In this document: positions 40,909 through 52,029 of the stretch, in pieces
Position numbering within the stretch: position 1 is the stretch's first letter
How the letters are laid out: each line of letters starts with the position of its first letter
NCBI RefSeq assembly: GCF_900215375.1
Contig: NZ_OBEF01000009.1
Location: 124,001 to 188,000, forward strand
Length of the DNA: 64,000 nucleotides
Direction: 5' to 3'
Source: Enterobacter sp. CC120223-11
GTDB taxonomy: Bacteria > Pseudomonadota > Gammaproteobacteria > Enterobacterales > Enterobacteriaceae
Translations under genes and position numbers: made by a program
Notes under the pieces: generated by a model
What the model saw: only the letters and a program-made list of their open reading frames with translations
Database searches by the model: none
Told to the model about the DNA's origin: nothing

Positions 40909-41639
40909 TACTTGCGCGCTTCCAGCATCAGGCGCTTCATTTCGGCCACGGCTTCTTTCAGCCCGCTCATCACGGCGCGACCAATGATGGCATGACCAAT
41001 GTTCAGCTCGTGCATTTCCGGCAGCGCAGCAATGGCTTTGACGTTGTGATAGGTCAGGCCGTGTCCGGCATTGACCTTCAGGCCGAGGCTCGCCGCGTAG
41101 GTCGCTGCCTGAGCAATGCGATCCAGCTCTTTCGCCTGCTGTGCTTCGCTTTCGGCATCAGCGTAGCAGCCGGTGTGAATTTCGATATACGGCGCACCCA
41201 CGTCTGCCGCGGCTTTGATTTGTTCGCGATCGGCATCAATGAACAGGGAGACGAGGATCCCGGCGTCCGCCAGGCGCTTGCAGGCATCGCGCATTTTATC
41301 GAGCTGGCCTGCCACGTCCAGACCGCCTTCGGTGGTCACTTCCTGACGCTTTTCAGGCACCAGACAGCAGAAGTGAGGCTTCGTCTCGCAGGCAATCGTC
41401 AGCATCTCTTCGGTGACCGCCATTTCCAGATTCATGCGGGTGTCGAGGGTCTGGCGCAGGACACGCACGTCACGATCGGTAATGTGACGGCGGTCTTCAC
41501 GCAGATGCACGGTGATGCCGTCAGCGCCAGCCTGCTCGGCGATGAATGCCGCCTGAACAGGATCCGGGTACGCCGTGCCGCGCGCGTTTCGCAGGGTGGC
41601 AATGTGATCGATGTTGACGCCTAACAGTAATTCAGCCAT
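40908..41639 (-). CDS. pdxJ: Pyridoxine 5'-phosphate synthase
   Basis: Condenses 1-deoxyxylulose 5-phosphate with 3-amino-2-oxopropyl phosphate to form pyridoxine phosphate. The N-terminus [21 protein letters not shown] is characteristic, and 243 residues is the E. coli length. The in-frame extension upstream crosses a repeat element and is not used. It lies downstream of recO and upstream of acpS. Confidence 0.97.
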   Translation of the reverse strand: MAELLLGVNIDHIATLRNARGTAYPDPVQAAFIAEQAGADGITVHLREDRRHITDRDVRVLRQTLDTRMNLEMAVTEEMLTIACETKPHFCCLVPEKRQEVTTEGGLDVAGQLDKMRDACKRLADAGILVSLFIDADREQIKAAADVGAPYIEIHTGCYADAESEAQQAKELDRIAQAATYAASLGLKVNAGHGLTYHNVKAIAALPEMHELNIGHAIIGRAVMSGLKEAVAEMKRLMLEARK

Positions 41640-41674
41640 GACAATCCTCGTTATTGATTTTGGTTCGTTGTTTT

Positions 41675-41780
41675 CTCTCTCCCTAACCCTCTCCCGGAGG
41701 GAGAGGGAATAGATCGCGACCACAATGAAATCGCGGGCTGATTTTCCCCCTCTCCCCCTGGGAGAGGGCCGGGGAGAGGG
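41675..41780. repeat. CCCTCTCCC double-palindrome element, copy B
   Basis: CCCTAACCCTCTCCC-GGA-GGGAGAGGGAA on the left and CCCTCTCCCCCTGGGAGAGGG then CCGGGGAGAGGG on the right, around a spacer of about 40 bases. Arms and flanks match the reverse complement of the element at 10895-10984; the spacer differs. It lies between recO and pdxJ. Confidence 0.85.
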
Positions 41781-41794
41781 AAATCGGTCAATCT

Positions 41795-42505
41795 TTATGT
41801 TCGCTTCGGCACAAACTGCCGGAACAGTTCACGGCTCTTGAGCGGCTTGCCACCGAGATAAGGTTTGAGCGCGATGCGGGTAAAGCGTTTTGCTGCCCGC
41901 AGCGTATCGGCATCCGGAAACTCCCGGCTGGCGAGGGCTTTTAGATGGTGCCCGGTAAACGTGCTGTTATCAATCACTACGCTTGCGATGAAGCCTTTTT
42001 CTTCGCGGTAGCGGTAGGTCATGGTGTCGTCGACGGCCTCACCGCTGCCCGCACAGTGCAGAAAATCCACGCCGTAGCCAAGATGCGCCAGCAGCGCCAG
42101 TTCAAAGCGACGCAGCGCCGGTTCCGGTGTGCCGTTTACGCCAGCCAGGGCCTGGATACAGTGCAGATAATCAAAGAAGAGTTCGGAGAAACGGGTTTCG
42201 TTTTCCAGCACGCGAGAGAGGAGTTCGTTGACGTATAAACCGCTGTAAAGCGCAATGCCACTTAGCGGCAACGCAAGCGAGACGGCTTCAGCGCTGCGCA
42301 GCGTTTTGACATCACCGCGGCCACCGAAACGGACCAGTAAAGGGGTAAAGGGCTGAAGCGCACCTTTGAGATTTGAGCGTTTGGAACGTGCGCCTTTTGC
42401 TACAAGGCGCACGCGGCCCGACTCTTCCGTGAAGACGTCCAGCATCAGGCTGGTTTCGCTCCAGGGACGACTATGCAGAACAAAAGCGCGCTGCCAGCCT
42501 TCCAC
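41795..42505 (-). CDS. recO: DNA repair protein RecO
   Basis: Loads RecA onto SSB-coated DNA with RecR and anneals strands. It has an N-terminal OB fold ([19 protein letters not shown]) and a C-terminal helical part. It has 236 residues, about six fewer than E. coli; the end FRQFVPKRT stops where E. coli continues. The start is GTG at 42505, as in E. coli. It lies nine bases downstream of era. Confidence 0.95.
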   Translation of the reverse strand: MEGWQRAFVLHSRPWSETSLMLDVFTEESGRVRLVAKGARSKRSNLKGALQPFTPLLVRFGGRGDVKTLRSAEAVSLALPLSGIALYSGLYVNELLSRVLENETRFSELFFDYLHCIQALAGVNGTPEPALRRFELALLAHLGYGVDFLHCAGSGEAVDDTMTYRYREEKGFIASVVIDNSTFTGHHLKALASREFPDADTLRAAKRFTRIALKPYLGGKPLKSRELFRQFVPKRT

Positions 42506-42514
42506 GGGGTTTAC

Positions 42515-44100
<1,586 letters not shown>

Positions 44101-44130
44101 CTACCAATAGATGAATGCGTCAATAATGCA

Positions 44131-44173
44131 GCACACGAAACCGACCTGAGAAAGCCAACGCGGTTTCGTGTGC
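44131..44173 (-). other. Leader stem-loop upstream of rnc (likely RNase III self-cleavage site)
   Basis: A perfect 13-bp stem, GCACACGAAACCG with CGGTTTCGTGTGC, around a 17-base loop, starts 34 nt before rnc. In E. coli RNase III cuts a leader hairpin at this place to limit its own message. Confidence 0.75.
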
Positions 44174-44273
44174 CGTGGATCCCTTGCGGGTACCAACCTA
44201 AAACTTCGGGGGGATATTCTATACGCAACGACAAGGGATGTCGTTAGCTGAGAGGCATTTATATCGGAAATAA

Positions 44274-44306
44274 TTCATGTCGCCACAACAGGCGTGGCGA
44301 CATGAA
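44274..44306. other. Perfect 13-bp hairpin between lepB and rnc
   Basis: TTCATGTCGCCAC pairs with GTGGCGACATGAA around a 7-base loop, 13 nt after the lepB stop. Minus-strand sequence after the stem is ATTATTTCC, not a strong U tract, so it may be a decay barrier or a partial terminator separating lepB from rnc expression. Confidence 0.65.
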
Positions 44307-44319
44307 TAAAAGTGAGGAA

Positions 44320-45294
44320 TTACTTGATCCCACCGATGCGGCTTAAGCGCACGCCGGTTGGCCATTCACCTTCCTGCTTCTCAAAGCTCATCCAGATACC
44401 GACGGCTTTACCAACCAGATTCGCTTCCGGCACAAAGCCCCAGTAGCGGCTGTCGGCGCTGTTATCGCGGTTGTCGCCCATCATGAAGTAATGCCCAGGC
44501 GGCACAATCCAGGTGGCTAACTGCTGGCCCTGCTGATGGTAGTACATACCCAGCTGATCCTGCGCAATTGGCACGGTCAGAATACGGTGTGCAACTTCAC
44601 CCAGCGTCTCTTTGCGCTCGCTCAGACGCACGCCGTTGTCTTTGCTCTCACCCTGCGGCAGCTGCCAGAAACCGCTGGTCGCTTCGCCACCGTTGCGGCG
44701 GGCAAAAGTCTGCACGAAATCGCTCGGCTCTACGTTGGAGTAGGTTACCGGCAGCGCGTTTCCACAAGCCTGACCAGAGCTGCAGTTTGGCTGAATGGTC
44801 ACTTCTTTGGCGACAGGATCGTAGCTTACTTTGTCACCCGGTAAACCGACTGCACGCTTGATGTAATCCAGACGCGGATCTTCCGGATATTTGAACACCA
44901 CGATATCGCCACGCTTAGGATGCCCGGTTTCGACTAACGTCTTCTGATAAATCGGATCTTTAATCCCGTAGGCGAACTTCTCTACCAGAATAAAATCACC
45001 AATCAACAGCGTTGGCATCATCGAACCTGAAGGGATCTGGAACGGCTCGTAAATAAAGGAGCGTACCACCAGCACGATGGCCAGCACCGGGAAAACAGAA
45101 GCCCCGGTTTCCAGCCAGCCCGGTTTCGGGCCGACTTTTTTCAGCGTTTTTTTATCCAGCGAATCACCCGCTGCAACCTGTGCAGCGGCCTGACGCTCAC
45201 GGCGTTTTGGTGCAAATATAAACTTATCCAGGCACCATAAAACCCCGGTCACCAGGGTCGCAATGACCAGGATCAGGGCAAACATGTTCGCCAT
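44320..45294 (-). CDS. lepB: Signal peptidase I
   Basis: Removes signal peptides from exported proteins at the periplasmic face of the inner membrane. It has two N-terminal membrane segments (about 4-22 and 60-78), the catalytic serine 91 in PSGSMMP and the general-base lysine 146 in YIKRAVGLPGD. It has 324 residues, as in E. coli. It follows lepA by 16 bases. Confidence 0.98.
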   Translation of the reverse strand: MANMFALILVIATLVTGVLWCLDKFIFAPKRRERQAAAQVAAGDSLDKKTLKKVGPKPGWLETGASVFPVLAIVLVVRSFIYEPFQIPSGSMMPTLLIGDFILVEKFAYGIKDPIYQKTLVETGHPKRGDIVVFKYPEDPRLDYIKRAVGLPGDKVSYDPVAKEVTIQPNCSSGQACGNALPVTYSNVEPSDFVQTFARRNGGEATSGFWQLPQGESKDNGVRLSERKETLGEVAHRILTVPIAQDQLGMYYHQQGQQLATWIVPPGHYFMMGDNRDNSADSRYWGFVPEANLVGKAVGIWMSFEKQEGEWPTGVRLSRIGGIK

Positions 45295-45310
45295 GCCAAC
45301 TCCTTATTGG

Positions 45311-47110
45311 TTATTTACCGTCTTTACCGACATGCAGAATGGCGAGGAAAGCTTCCTGCGGCAGCTCAACGTTGCCCACCTGCTTCATGCGTTTTTTACC
45401 GTCTTTCTGTTTTTGCAGCAGCTTTTTCTTACGGCTGACGTCACCGCCGTAGCATTTCGCCAGAACGTTTTTACGCAGCTGTTTCACGGTGGAACGGGCA
45501 ATGATGTGGTTGCCGATTGCCGCCTGAATCGCGATATCAAACTGCTGACGCGGGATCAGCTCTTTCATCTTCTCCACCAGCTCACGACCGCGATAAGGCG
45601 CGTTGTCGTTGTGGGTGATCAGCGCCAGGGCATCAACACGATCGCCGTTGATGAGAACATCCACGCGCACCATGTTCGAAGCCTGGAAACGCTTGAAGTT
45701 GTAATCCAGCGACGCGTAGCCGCGGGAGGTGGACTTCAGACGGTCGAAGAAGTCGAGCACTACTTCCGCCATTGGGATTTCATAGGTCAACGCAACCTGA
45801 TTACCGTGGTAAACCATGTTGGTCTGCACGCCACGCTTCTCAATACACAGCGTGATGACGTTGCCGAGGAACTCCTGCGGCAGCAGCATGTGACACTCGG
45901 CGATAGGCTCGCGCAGCTCAGAGATGTTGTTCAGCGGCGGCAGCTTGGACGGGCTGTCGACGTAGATCACTTCTTTATTGGTCGTCTCGACCTCGTACAC
46001 CACCGTCGGGGCCGTGGTGATGAGATCCAGATCGTATTCACGCTCAAGGCGTTCCTGGATGATTTCCATGTGCAGCAGGCCGAGGAAGCCACAGCGGAAG
46101 CCGAAGCCCAGCGCCGTTGAGCTTTCTGGCTCATAGAACAGGGAAGCATCGTTCAGGCTCAGCTTGCCGAGCGCATCACGGAAGTTTTCATAGTCGTCAG
46201 AGCTGACCGGGAACAGGCCCGCATAGACCTGAGGTTTAACCTTTTTGAAGCCTGGCAGCGCTTTATCTGCCGGGTTACGGGAAAGGGTCAGGGTATCGCC
46301 CACCGGCGCGCCGAGGATGTCTTTGATGGCGCAAACCAGCCAGCCTACCTCGCCGCACTTCAGCTCGGTGCGATCAACCTGTTTCGGCGTGAAGATCCCC
46401 AGACGGTCGGCGTTGTAGACCTGCCCGGTGCTCATCACTTTAACTTTATCGCCCTTGCGCAGAGTGCCGTTTTTCACGCGGATCAGCGACACAACACCCA
46501 GATAGTTATCAAACCAGGAGTCAATAATCAGCGCCTGCAGCGGTGCATCAGGGTCACCTTCCGGCGCCGGGATCTCGCGGACCAGACGCTCTAACACGTC
46601 GGGAACGCCTACGCCGGTTTTCGCCGAGCAGCGCACGGCATCCGTGGCATCAATGCCGACGATGTCTTCAATCTCTTCCGCCACGCGCTCAGGATCGGCG
46701 GCTGGCAGGTCGATTTTGTTCAGAACCGGAACCACTTCCAGGTCCATTTCCATGGCGGTGTAGCAGTTCGCCAGGGTCTGCGCTTCTACGCCCTGCCCGG
46801 CGTCCACCACCAGCAGCGCGCCTTCGCAGGCGGCCAGAGAACGGGATACTTCATAGGAGAAGTCGACGTGGCCCGGGGTGTCGATAAAGTTAAGCTGATA
46901 GGTTTCGCCGTCAGACGCTTTGTAATCCAGGGTCACGCTCTGCGCTTTGATGGTGATGCCGCGTTCGCGCTCCAGATCCATAGAATCGAGAACCTGCGCC
47001 GCCATTTCACGATCGGAAAGACCACCGCAAATCTGAATGATACGGTCGGACAAGGTGGATTTACCGTGGTCGATGTGAGCGATGATCGAAAAGTTACGTA
47101 TATTCTTCAT
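45311..47110 (-). CDS. lepA: Elongation factor 4 (LepA)
   Basis: Ribosome-associated GTPase that influences translation fidelity and 30S assembly. GTPase motifs [17 protein letters not shown] and NKIDLP are visible, and the protein ends with the LepA-specific C-terminal domain. It has 599 residues as in E. coli. It starts the lepA-lepB pair; the 185-base gap to rseC upstream shows no clear operator. Confidence 0.98.
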   Translation of the reverse strand: MKNIRNFSIIAHIDHGKSTLSDRIIQICGGLSDREMAAQVLDSMDLERERGITIKAQSVTLDYKASDGETYQLNFIDTPGHVDFSYEVSRSLAACEGALLVVDAGQGVEAQTLANCYTAMEMDLEVVPVLNKIDLPAADPERVAEEIEDIVGIDATDAVRCSAKTGVGVPDVLERLVREIPAPEGDPDAPLQALIIDSWFDNYLGVVSLIRVKNGTLRKGDKVKVMSTGQVYNADRLGIFTPKQVDRTELKCGEVGWLVCAIKDILGAPVGDTLTLSRNPADKALPGFKKVKPQVYAGLFPVSSDDYENFRDALGKLSLNDASLFYEPESSTALGFGFRCGFLGLLHMEIIQERLEREYDLDLITTAPTVVYEVETTNKEVIYVDSPSKLPPLNNISELREPIAECHMLLPQEFLGNVITLCIEKRGVQTNMVYHGNQVALTYEIPMAEVVLDFFDRLKSTSRGYASLDYNFKRFQASNMVRVDVLINGDRVDALALITHNDNAPYRGRELVEKMKELIPRQQFDIAIQAAIGNHIIARSTVKQLRKNVLAKCYGGDVSRKKKLLQKQKDGKKRMKQVGNVELPQEAFLAILHVGKDGK

Positions 47111-47295
47111 AGTTAGAGTTAATTATGCCTTACGAATTCCTGGAAGCCGCGGGTCTGCGCCGGACGATTGATCGTTCGAAAACGCCGCATTCTACACTAC
47201 ATCTCCGTCGCCAGGAAATGCTCTTCCGGCAAGCTTAGCGGTTAGCAGGAAGGAGATCCTGTTGGAGATGTAAATAAAGATAAAAGCCAGCGTAA

Positions 47296-47775
47296 TTACT
47301 GGCTCAGTTCAGAAGGGGAAGTCTCAACCCGCAGCAGATCCGGCGGGAGGCCAACGCTGAGAATAACCGGTTGCCAGGCTTCGCGGGAGGCGAGCTTTGG
47401 GGAGAGTCCGCGGGCGACCAGGAAACCGCCCACGCCGCCGAGAATGCCGCCAGCAAACGCGGCCAGATCGCTGCTGAACAGCAGCTGGAATAGCGCCGCC
47501 ATGACAAACAAACCCAGTAATGGCGTCATATAAACCAGCACGGCTGAGGTCAGCAAACTGCCTTCGCTGATGCCCAACTCCACTTTCTGCCCGACGGCCA
47601 GAGGCTGCGAACTTGGCACGCTGATGGTGTGCTCCGTCTGCGGCCCGAGCTTATTCAGCACCCGGCTGCCACAACCCGCCCGTGACGAGCAACTGCTACA
47701 GGATGATTTTACGTCGCAGCTGACCAGGGCGAGACCCTCGTGCCACGATACGACCGTGGCCCACTCTTTGATCAT
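47296..47775 (-). CDS. rseC: SoxR-reducing system protein RseC
   Basis: Inner-membrane protein with a cytoplasmic cysteine-rich domain (CDVKSSCSSCSSRAGC) and two membrane segments in the middle. In E. coli it helps keep SoxR reduced and affects thiamine synthesis. It has 159 residues as in E. coli. Its start overlaps the rseB stop by four bases. Confidence 0.96.
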   Translation of the reverse strand: MIKEWATVVSWHEGLALVSCDVKSSCSSCSSRAGCGSRVLNKLGPQTEHTISVPSSQPLAVGQKVELGISEGSLLTSAVLVYMTPLLGLFVMAALFQLLFSSDLAAFAGGILGGVGGFLVARGLSPKLASREAWQPVILSVGLPPDLLRVETSPSELSQ

Positions 47776-48725
47776 TTTGCCGCCTTAAACTTAATGCTGT
47801 CCGCCACGCGTTTTGCCGTTTGCGGCGGCAGTTCGCCGACAATGGTAATTTCGGCGTTATCACGCACGGATGTACTGACGGTTCGACGCCCGGTTCTCAG
47901 CACCTGCTCGCTGCTGTTAGCAGCAGCGCGGTTAACATTCACCGAGAAGCTGAACAGACCATCGGAATAGAGGCGAGATTCGACAGGGGTCTCTATGGTT
48001 GGCAAAGAGCGGCGGCTGCCTGCCACTTCAGCAAAACCTTGCGGCAGCCAGCCCGGCTGCCAGTTGAAATTGGCTTTGTCTCCGGTAGGCACGGACAGCA
48101 GCGGCGGCAGACTGGCCGTCGCCAGCGTTTGCATGTTGCTGCTTACCTGCTGACTAACGTTAAACGCCACGACGCGGAACTGCTCCAGCGTTTCGCCGTC
48201 CCTGTCCAGCAGATCGACGCGCATCGGCAGCTTCGTTTCTGAGTCCAGCCAGACAATATAGCTGTAGCGGGTGCCGTCGCGGGCGACAACGCGAATAACC
48301 TCGCAAAGCCTGTCGGCAATACGGGTGCGGCCTACAGAGATAAAATCATAGTAGGGTGCGAGGCGCTTAAAGTCGGTATATACCAGCGAAGGCAGTGAAT
48401 CGACGATGTAATCGCCGTTCAGGGTAAAGGGATCGAGGCCGGGCTCGAAGTAGCTGATTTCATTCCCGCGCTGGACCACTTCACGACGCGGGCCATCCAT
48501 CTGCAGCAGCTGCGCCAGGGCCTGATTGTTCAGACGTGCATGACGATAGCGTAGCGATTCCACGCCCTGCTTGTTAATGCTGACGAACGACAGCTCATAA
48601 TTGAGAGACTGGCTGGCCAGATTCATCTGCTGCAACAACGCCCCGGACGAAACATCAGCCGAGGCGTTGGCGGAGAAGAACAGGCTACCAGCCACAAGTG
48701 ACATGGCACACCAAAGTTGCTTCAT
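47772..48725 (-). CDS. rseB: Sigma-E regulatory protein RseB
   Basis: Periplasmic sensor that binds RseA and shields it from DegS; lipopolysaccharide or mislocalised lipoproteins release it. The signal peptide is MKQLWCAMSLVAGSLFFSAN followed by ASA and ADV. It has 317 residues (E. coli 318). Its start shares a base with the rseA stop. Confidence 0.97.
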   Translation of the reverse strand: MKQLWCAMSLVAGSLFFSANASADVSSGALLQQMNLASQSLNYELSFVSINKQGVESLRYRHARLNNQALAQLLQMDGPRREVVQRGNEISYFEPGLDPFTLNGDYIVDSLPSLVYTDFKRLAPYYDFISVGRTRIADRLCEVIRVVARDGTRYSYIVWLDSETKLPMRVDLLDRDGETLEQFRVVAFNVSQQVSSNMQTLATASLPPLLSVPTGDKANFNWQPGWLPQGFAEVAGSRRSLPTIETPVESRLYSDGLFSFSVNVNRAAANSSEQVLRTGRRTVSTSVRDNAEITIVGELPPQTAKRVADSIKFKAAK

Positions 48726-49378
48726 TACTGCTGTTGCGTTCCTAACGTTTGATAACCTGGCACCTGAACAGCCGCTTGCTGAGTCTGTGCCTGTTCAAAC
48801 TGAAGCTGCTCTGAGTGCAGACGGCGTTGCAATTCGTAGTCCTGCAGCATCGCATTGATACGACGACGCTGCTCCTGGACCTGTTGTTGCTGGCCAGAAG
48901 CCGTGGCGTTGGCATCCGCCGGAACACCCAGGCTAACCGGGCTGGCTTTACCCATCATCGGCAGCGTGTTAAACACTGGCGTTTCAGGCTGCTGAGACGC
49001 ATCAGATTGACCATTGTAGTGCTGAACCCCAACGATCACCGCGAGAGAAACGCACGCAGCCACGCCCATTTGTGTCAGAGAGCTTGCCCATGGGCGAACT
49101 TTCTTCCAGAACGGCATATTCTGCCACTGGTGCGGTGCGGGTTGGGCTTCAGGGATGAGCGGCGTCGCCTGGCGAACAGGTTCATTCTCAATGGCGGCCA
49201 TCACGCGGGCTGAAATATCAAAATTGAGAGTCTGCGCCGTCTCTCCGCGCATGGTATCGCGAATGAGATGGTAGCTCTCCCAGGTTTTTTGCATTTCAGT
49301 GGAACGACTCAACTCGTTGAGCAGCGCCGAATCCAGCGTTTCACCATCCATCAAAGCGGAAAGTTTTTCTTTCTGCAT
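48725..49378 (-). CDS. rseA: Anti-sigma-E factor RseA
   Basis: Single-pass membrane protein whose cytoplasmic domain holds RpoE inactive until DegS and RseP cut it. The start MQKEKLSALMDGETLDS at 49378 gives 217 residues (E. coli 216); an in-frame ATG 27 codons upstream runs into rpoE and is rejected. The membrane segment is VAACVSLAVIVGV at about 100-118, and the periplasmic tail is rich in glutamine. Confidence 0.96.
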   Translation of the reverse strand: MQKEKLSALMDGETLDSALLNELSRSTEMQKTWESYHLIRDTMRGETAQTLNFDISARVMAAIENEPVRQATPLIPEAQPAPHQWQNMPFWKKVRPWASSLTQMGVAACVSLAVIVGVQHYNGQSDASQQPETPVFNTLPMMGKASPVSLGVPADANATASGQQQQVQEQRRRINAMLQDYELQRRLHSEQLQFEQAQTQQAAVQVPGYQTLGTQQQ

Positions 49379-49409
49379 GCCTAATACCTTTTCCAGTATT
49401 CCGCTATCG

Positions 49410-49985
49410 TCAACGCCTGATAAGCGGTTGAACTTTATTATCAATAGCTTCTCGCGCACGGAAAATGCGCGAGCGTACCGTACCCACCGGACAATCCATG
49501 ATAGCGGCTATCTCTTCATAGCTCAGACCATCCAACTCCCGTAACGTGATTGCCATGCGTAAATCTTCCGGGAGCGACTCAATAGTACGGAACACTATTT
49601 GTCTCAGTTCTTCTGACAACATTAAGTTCTCAGGGTTCGAAATTTCTTTCAGCGCACCGCCACTTTCGTAATTTTCTGCTTCGATTGCATCAACATCACT
49701 CGCCGGCGGGCGTCGCCCCTGAGCAACCAGGTAATTTTTTGCCGTGTTCACGGCGATACGGTACAGCCAGGTATAGAAAGCACTATCTCCCCGGAAAGAA
49801 TCCAGCGCACGATAGGCCTTTATAAAAGACTCTTGTACAACGTCAGGCACATCGCCGGACGGTACGTAACGGGAAACCAGGCTCGCCACTTTATGCTGAT
49901 AGCGTACCACCAGCAAATTGAAGGCCTTCTGATCTCCCTTCTGGACCCGCTCGACAAGGACCTGATCCGTTAACTGCTCGCTCAT
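49410..49985 (-). CDS. rpoE: RNA polymerase sigma factor RpoE (sigma-24)
   Basis: ECF sigma factor for the envelope stress response. Region 2 (VVQESFIKAYRALDSFRGDSAFYTWLYRIAVN) and region 4 (LDGLSYEEIAAIMDCPVGTVRSR) are intact. It has 191 residues as in E. coli, starting MSEQLTDQVLVERVQKG; an ATG 11 codons upstream is rejected. It leads the rpoE-rseA-rseB-rseC operon. Confidence 0.98.
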   Translation of the reverse strand: MSEQLTDQVLVERVQKGDQKAFNLLVVRYQHKVASLVSRYVPSGDVPDVVQESFIKAYRALDSFRGDSAFYTWLYRIAVNTAKNYLVAQGRRPPASDVDAIEAENYESGGALKEISNPENLMLSEELRQIVFRTIESLPEDLRMAITLRELDGLSYEEIAAIMDCPVGTVRSRIFRAREAIDNKVQPLIRR

Positions 49986-50008
49986 CCGAGGTAATGTCTC
50001 CTCAAACC

Positions 50009-50041
50009 TTATTCCCATGCGTAATCAGAACGCCACTCCAT
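50009..50041 (-). other. Remnant-length rpoE leader peptide frame (rseD region)
   Basis: The minus strand encodes MEWRSDYAWE and a stop, starting 56 nt before rpoE. E. coli RseD, a 51-residue leader peptide whose end overlaps rpoE, contains the similar stretch MEWRFDSAWKF. Here an in-frame TAG lies 14 codons upstream of this ATG, and the frame stops 24 nt before the rpoE ATG. Only a short version remains. Confidence 0.4.
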
Positions 50042-50069
50042 ACACACTGCACTATGAGCAAGCAACAGC

Positions 50070-50097
50070 TTAGAGCGGGCTATTATCGTAAAGTTCC
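50070..50097 (-). promoter_or_regulatory. Sigma-E dependent autoregulatory promoter of rpoE
   Basis: GGAACTT on the minus strand is followed after 16 bases by TCTAA, the sigma-E consensus. It lies about 85 nt before the rpoE start, so RpoE should activate its own operon. Confidence 0.88.
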
Positions 50098-50386
50098 GTT
50101 ACACCTTAGCTTTTTATCGATCGCGTATAGACAGTTCATTATCACTCATTATAAGTCTACCGCCGCTAAATGAAGTGTCAGGCGCGTAACAAACGTCTGA
50201 AATCAACCTGCAGAGTACCGTAACGAAACGTTTTTTTCATCCTAAAATCTGAGACTAACGGCCGCCTTCGCAAAAATTTTCGTTGATTGACAAACGCCCC
50301 TCTCCGGCCCCTCTGTTTAGCCATTACAACCAGGATAAAAAATAACGTGCTAAAACGCCCATCGCAGTGCTACATTCGCTGAACAT
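50098..50386. other. Intergenic DNA between the rpoE and nadB promoters
   Basis: About 290 bases with no open reading frame that looks coding. It likely holds the distal rpoE promoters and the nadB promoter. A short CCCCTCTCC-GGCCC-CTCTG piece at 50297-50314 resembles the flank of the CCCTCTCCC repeat elements. Confidence 0.35.
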
Positions 50387-50404
50387 TGTTTAGTAAATTA
50401 AACA
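50387..50404 (+). promoter_or_regulatory. NadR operator of nadB
   Basis: TGTTTA-GTAAAT-TAAACA is a perfect 18-bp NadR box. It ends five bases before the nadB ATG, so NadR bound with NAD would block both promoter clearance and, by position, the translation start region. Confidence 0.9.
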
Positions 50405-50409
50405 CAATC

Positions 50410-52029
50410 ATGAAAACGACACCCGACCTTTCCTGTGATGTGCTCATTGTCGGCAGCGGCGCTGCTGGTTTATCCCTTGCGTTACGCCTTGCAGAACACA
50501 GCTCGGTGATTGTGCTGAGCAAAGGCCCGATTAGCGAAGGCTCAACGCTCTATGCCCAGGGCGGGATTGCCGCCGTGTTTGACGAAACGGACAGCATTGA
50601 ATCCCACGTGGAGGATACGCTCGTTGCAGGGGCAGGATTATGCGACCGCCATGCGGTGTCGTTTGTCGCCAGCAATGCCCGCTCCTGCGTGCAGTGGCTT
50701 ATCGATCAGGGCGTGCTGTTTGATACCGAAGTGCAGGCCAACGGCGAAGCCAGCTATCACCTGACGCGCGAAGGCGGACACAGTCATCGACGCATTCTCC
50801 ATGCTGCGGACGCGACGGGAAAAGAAGTCGAAACAACGCTTGTCGGAAAAGCGTTAAGTCATCCCAATATTCGCGTCCTTGAGCGCAGCAACGCCGTGGA
50901 TTTGATCGTTTCGGACAAAATCGGCCTGCCGGGCACGCGTCGGGTTATCGGGGCGTGGATCTGGAACCGCAACGAAGAAACCGTCGAAACCTGTGCAGCT
51001 AAATCCGTCGTACTGGCCACCGGCGGCGCTTCGAAGGTTTATCAGTACACCACCAACCCGGATATTTCCTCTGGCGACGGCATTGCGATGGCCTGGCGCG
51101 CGGGCTGCCGGGTTGCCAACCTGGAATTCAATCAGTTTCATCCGACCGCACTTTACCATCCGCAGGCGCGTAATTTCCTGCTGACGGAAGCCCTGCGCGG
51201 CGAAGGCGCGCTGCTCAAACGCCCGGACGGTTCACGCTTCATGCCCGACTTCGACGAGCGGGCAGAACTTGCCCCAAGAGATATCGTCGCCCGCGCTATC
51301 GATCATGAAATGAAACGCCTGGGCGTGGACTGCATGTACCTCGATATCAGCCATAAGCCAGAAGAATTTGTCCGACAGCACTTCCCGATGATCCACGAAA
51401 AGCTGCTGGGCCTGGGTATCGATCTCACCAAAGAACCGGTACCCATCGTTCCGGCCGCGCACTATACCTGCGGCGGCGTGATGGTCGATGATTTCGGGCG
51501 CACCGATGTTGACGGACTGTACGCCATTGGTGAAGTCAGCTACACCGGTCTGCACGGCGCGAACCGTATGGCGTCGAATTCATTGCTGGAGTGCCTGGTG
51601 TATGGCTGGTCGGCGGCGGAAGACATTAAAAAGCGTATGCCGTATGCCCGGGAGGTAAACGCGCTTCCCGCGTGGGATGAAAGCCGGGTCGAAAACCCTG
51701 ATGAACTGGTCGTGATTCAGCACAACTGGCATGAACTGCGGCTTTTTATGTGGGACTACGTCGGAATTGTGCGCACTACAAAGCGCCTTGAGCGCGCACT
51801 ACGCCGCATAACGCTCCTTCAGCAGGAGCTGGACGAATATTACTCCCGCTTTCGCGTGTCCAACAATCTGCTTGAATTGCGTAACCTTGTTCAGGTTGCT
51901 GAACTGATTGTTCGCTGCGCGATGATGCGCAAAGAGAGCCGCGGCCTGCACTACACGCTGGATTATCCCGAGCTGAAGGAAAATCCGGAGCCGTCAATTC
52001 TCTCCCCGCGGGTTCACATAAATAAATAG
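50410..52029 (+). CDS. nadB: L-aspartate oxidase
   Basis: FAD enzyme that oxidises aspartate to iminoaspartate, first step of NAD synthesis with NadA. The dinucleotide motif [17 protein letters not shown] is at the N-terminus and [20 protein letters not shown] lies mid-protein. The start at 50410 ([11 protein letters not shown]) was set by homology; an upstream in-frame ATG lies before the NadR box. It has 539 residues (E. coli 540). Its last 16 bases overlap trmN on the opposite strand. Confidence 0.97.
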   Translation: MKTTPDLSCDVLIVGSGAAGLSLALRLAEHSSVIVLSKGPISEGSTLYAQGGIAAVFDETDSIESHVEDTLVAGAGLCDRHAVSFVASNARSCVQWLIDQGVLFDTEVQANGEASYHLTREGGHSHRRILHAADATGKEVETTLVGKALSHPNIRVLERSNAVDLIVSDKIGLPGTRRVIGAWIWNRNEETVETCAAKSVVLATGGASKVYQYTTNPDISSGDGIAMAWRAGCRVANLEFNQFHPTALYHPQARNFLLTEALRGEGALLKRPDGSRFMPDFDERAELAPRDIVARAIDHEMKRLGVDCMYLDISHKPEEFVRQHFPMIHEKLLGLGIDLTKEPVPIVPAAHYTCGGVMVDDFGRTDVDGLYAIGEVSYTGLHGANRMASNSLLECLVYGWSAAEDIKKRMPYAREVNALPAWDESRVENPDELVVIQHNWHELRLFMWDYVGIVRTTKRLERALRRITLLQQELDEYYSRFRVSNNLLELRNLVQVAELIVRCAMMRKESRGLHYTLDYPELKENPEPSILSPRVHINK

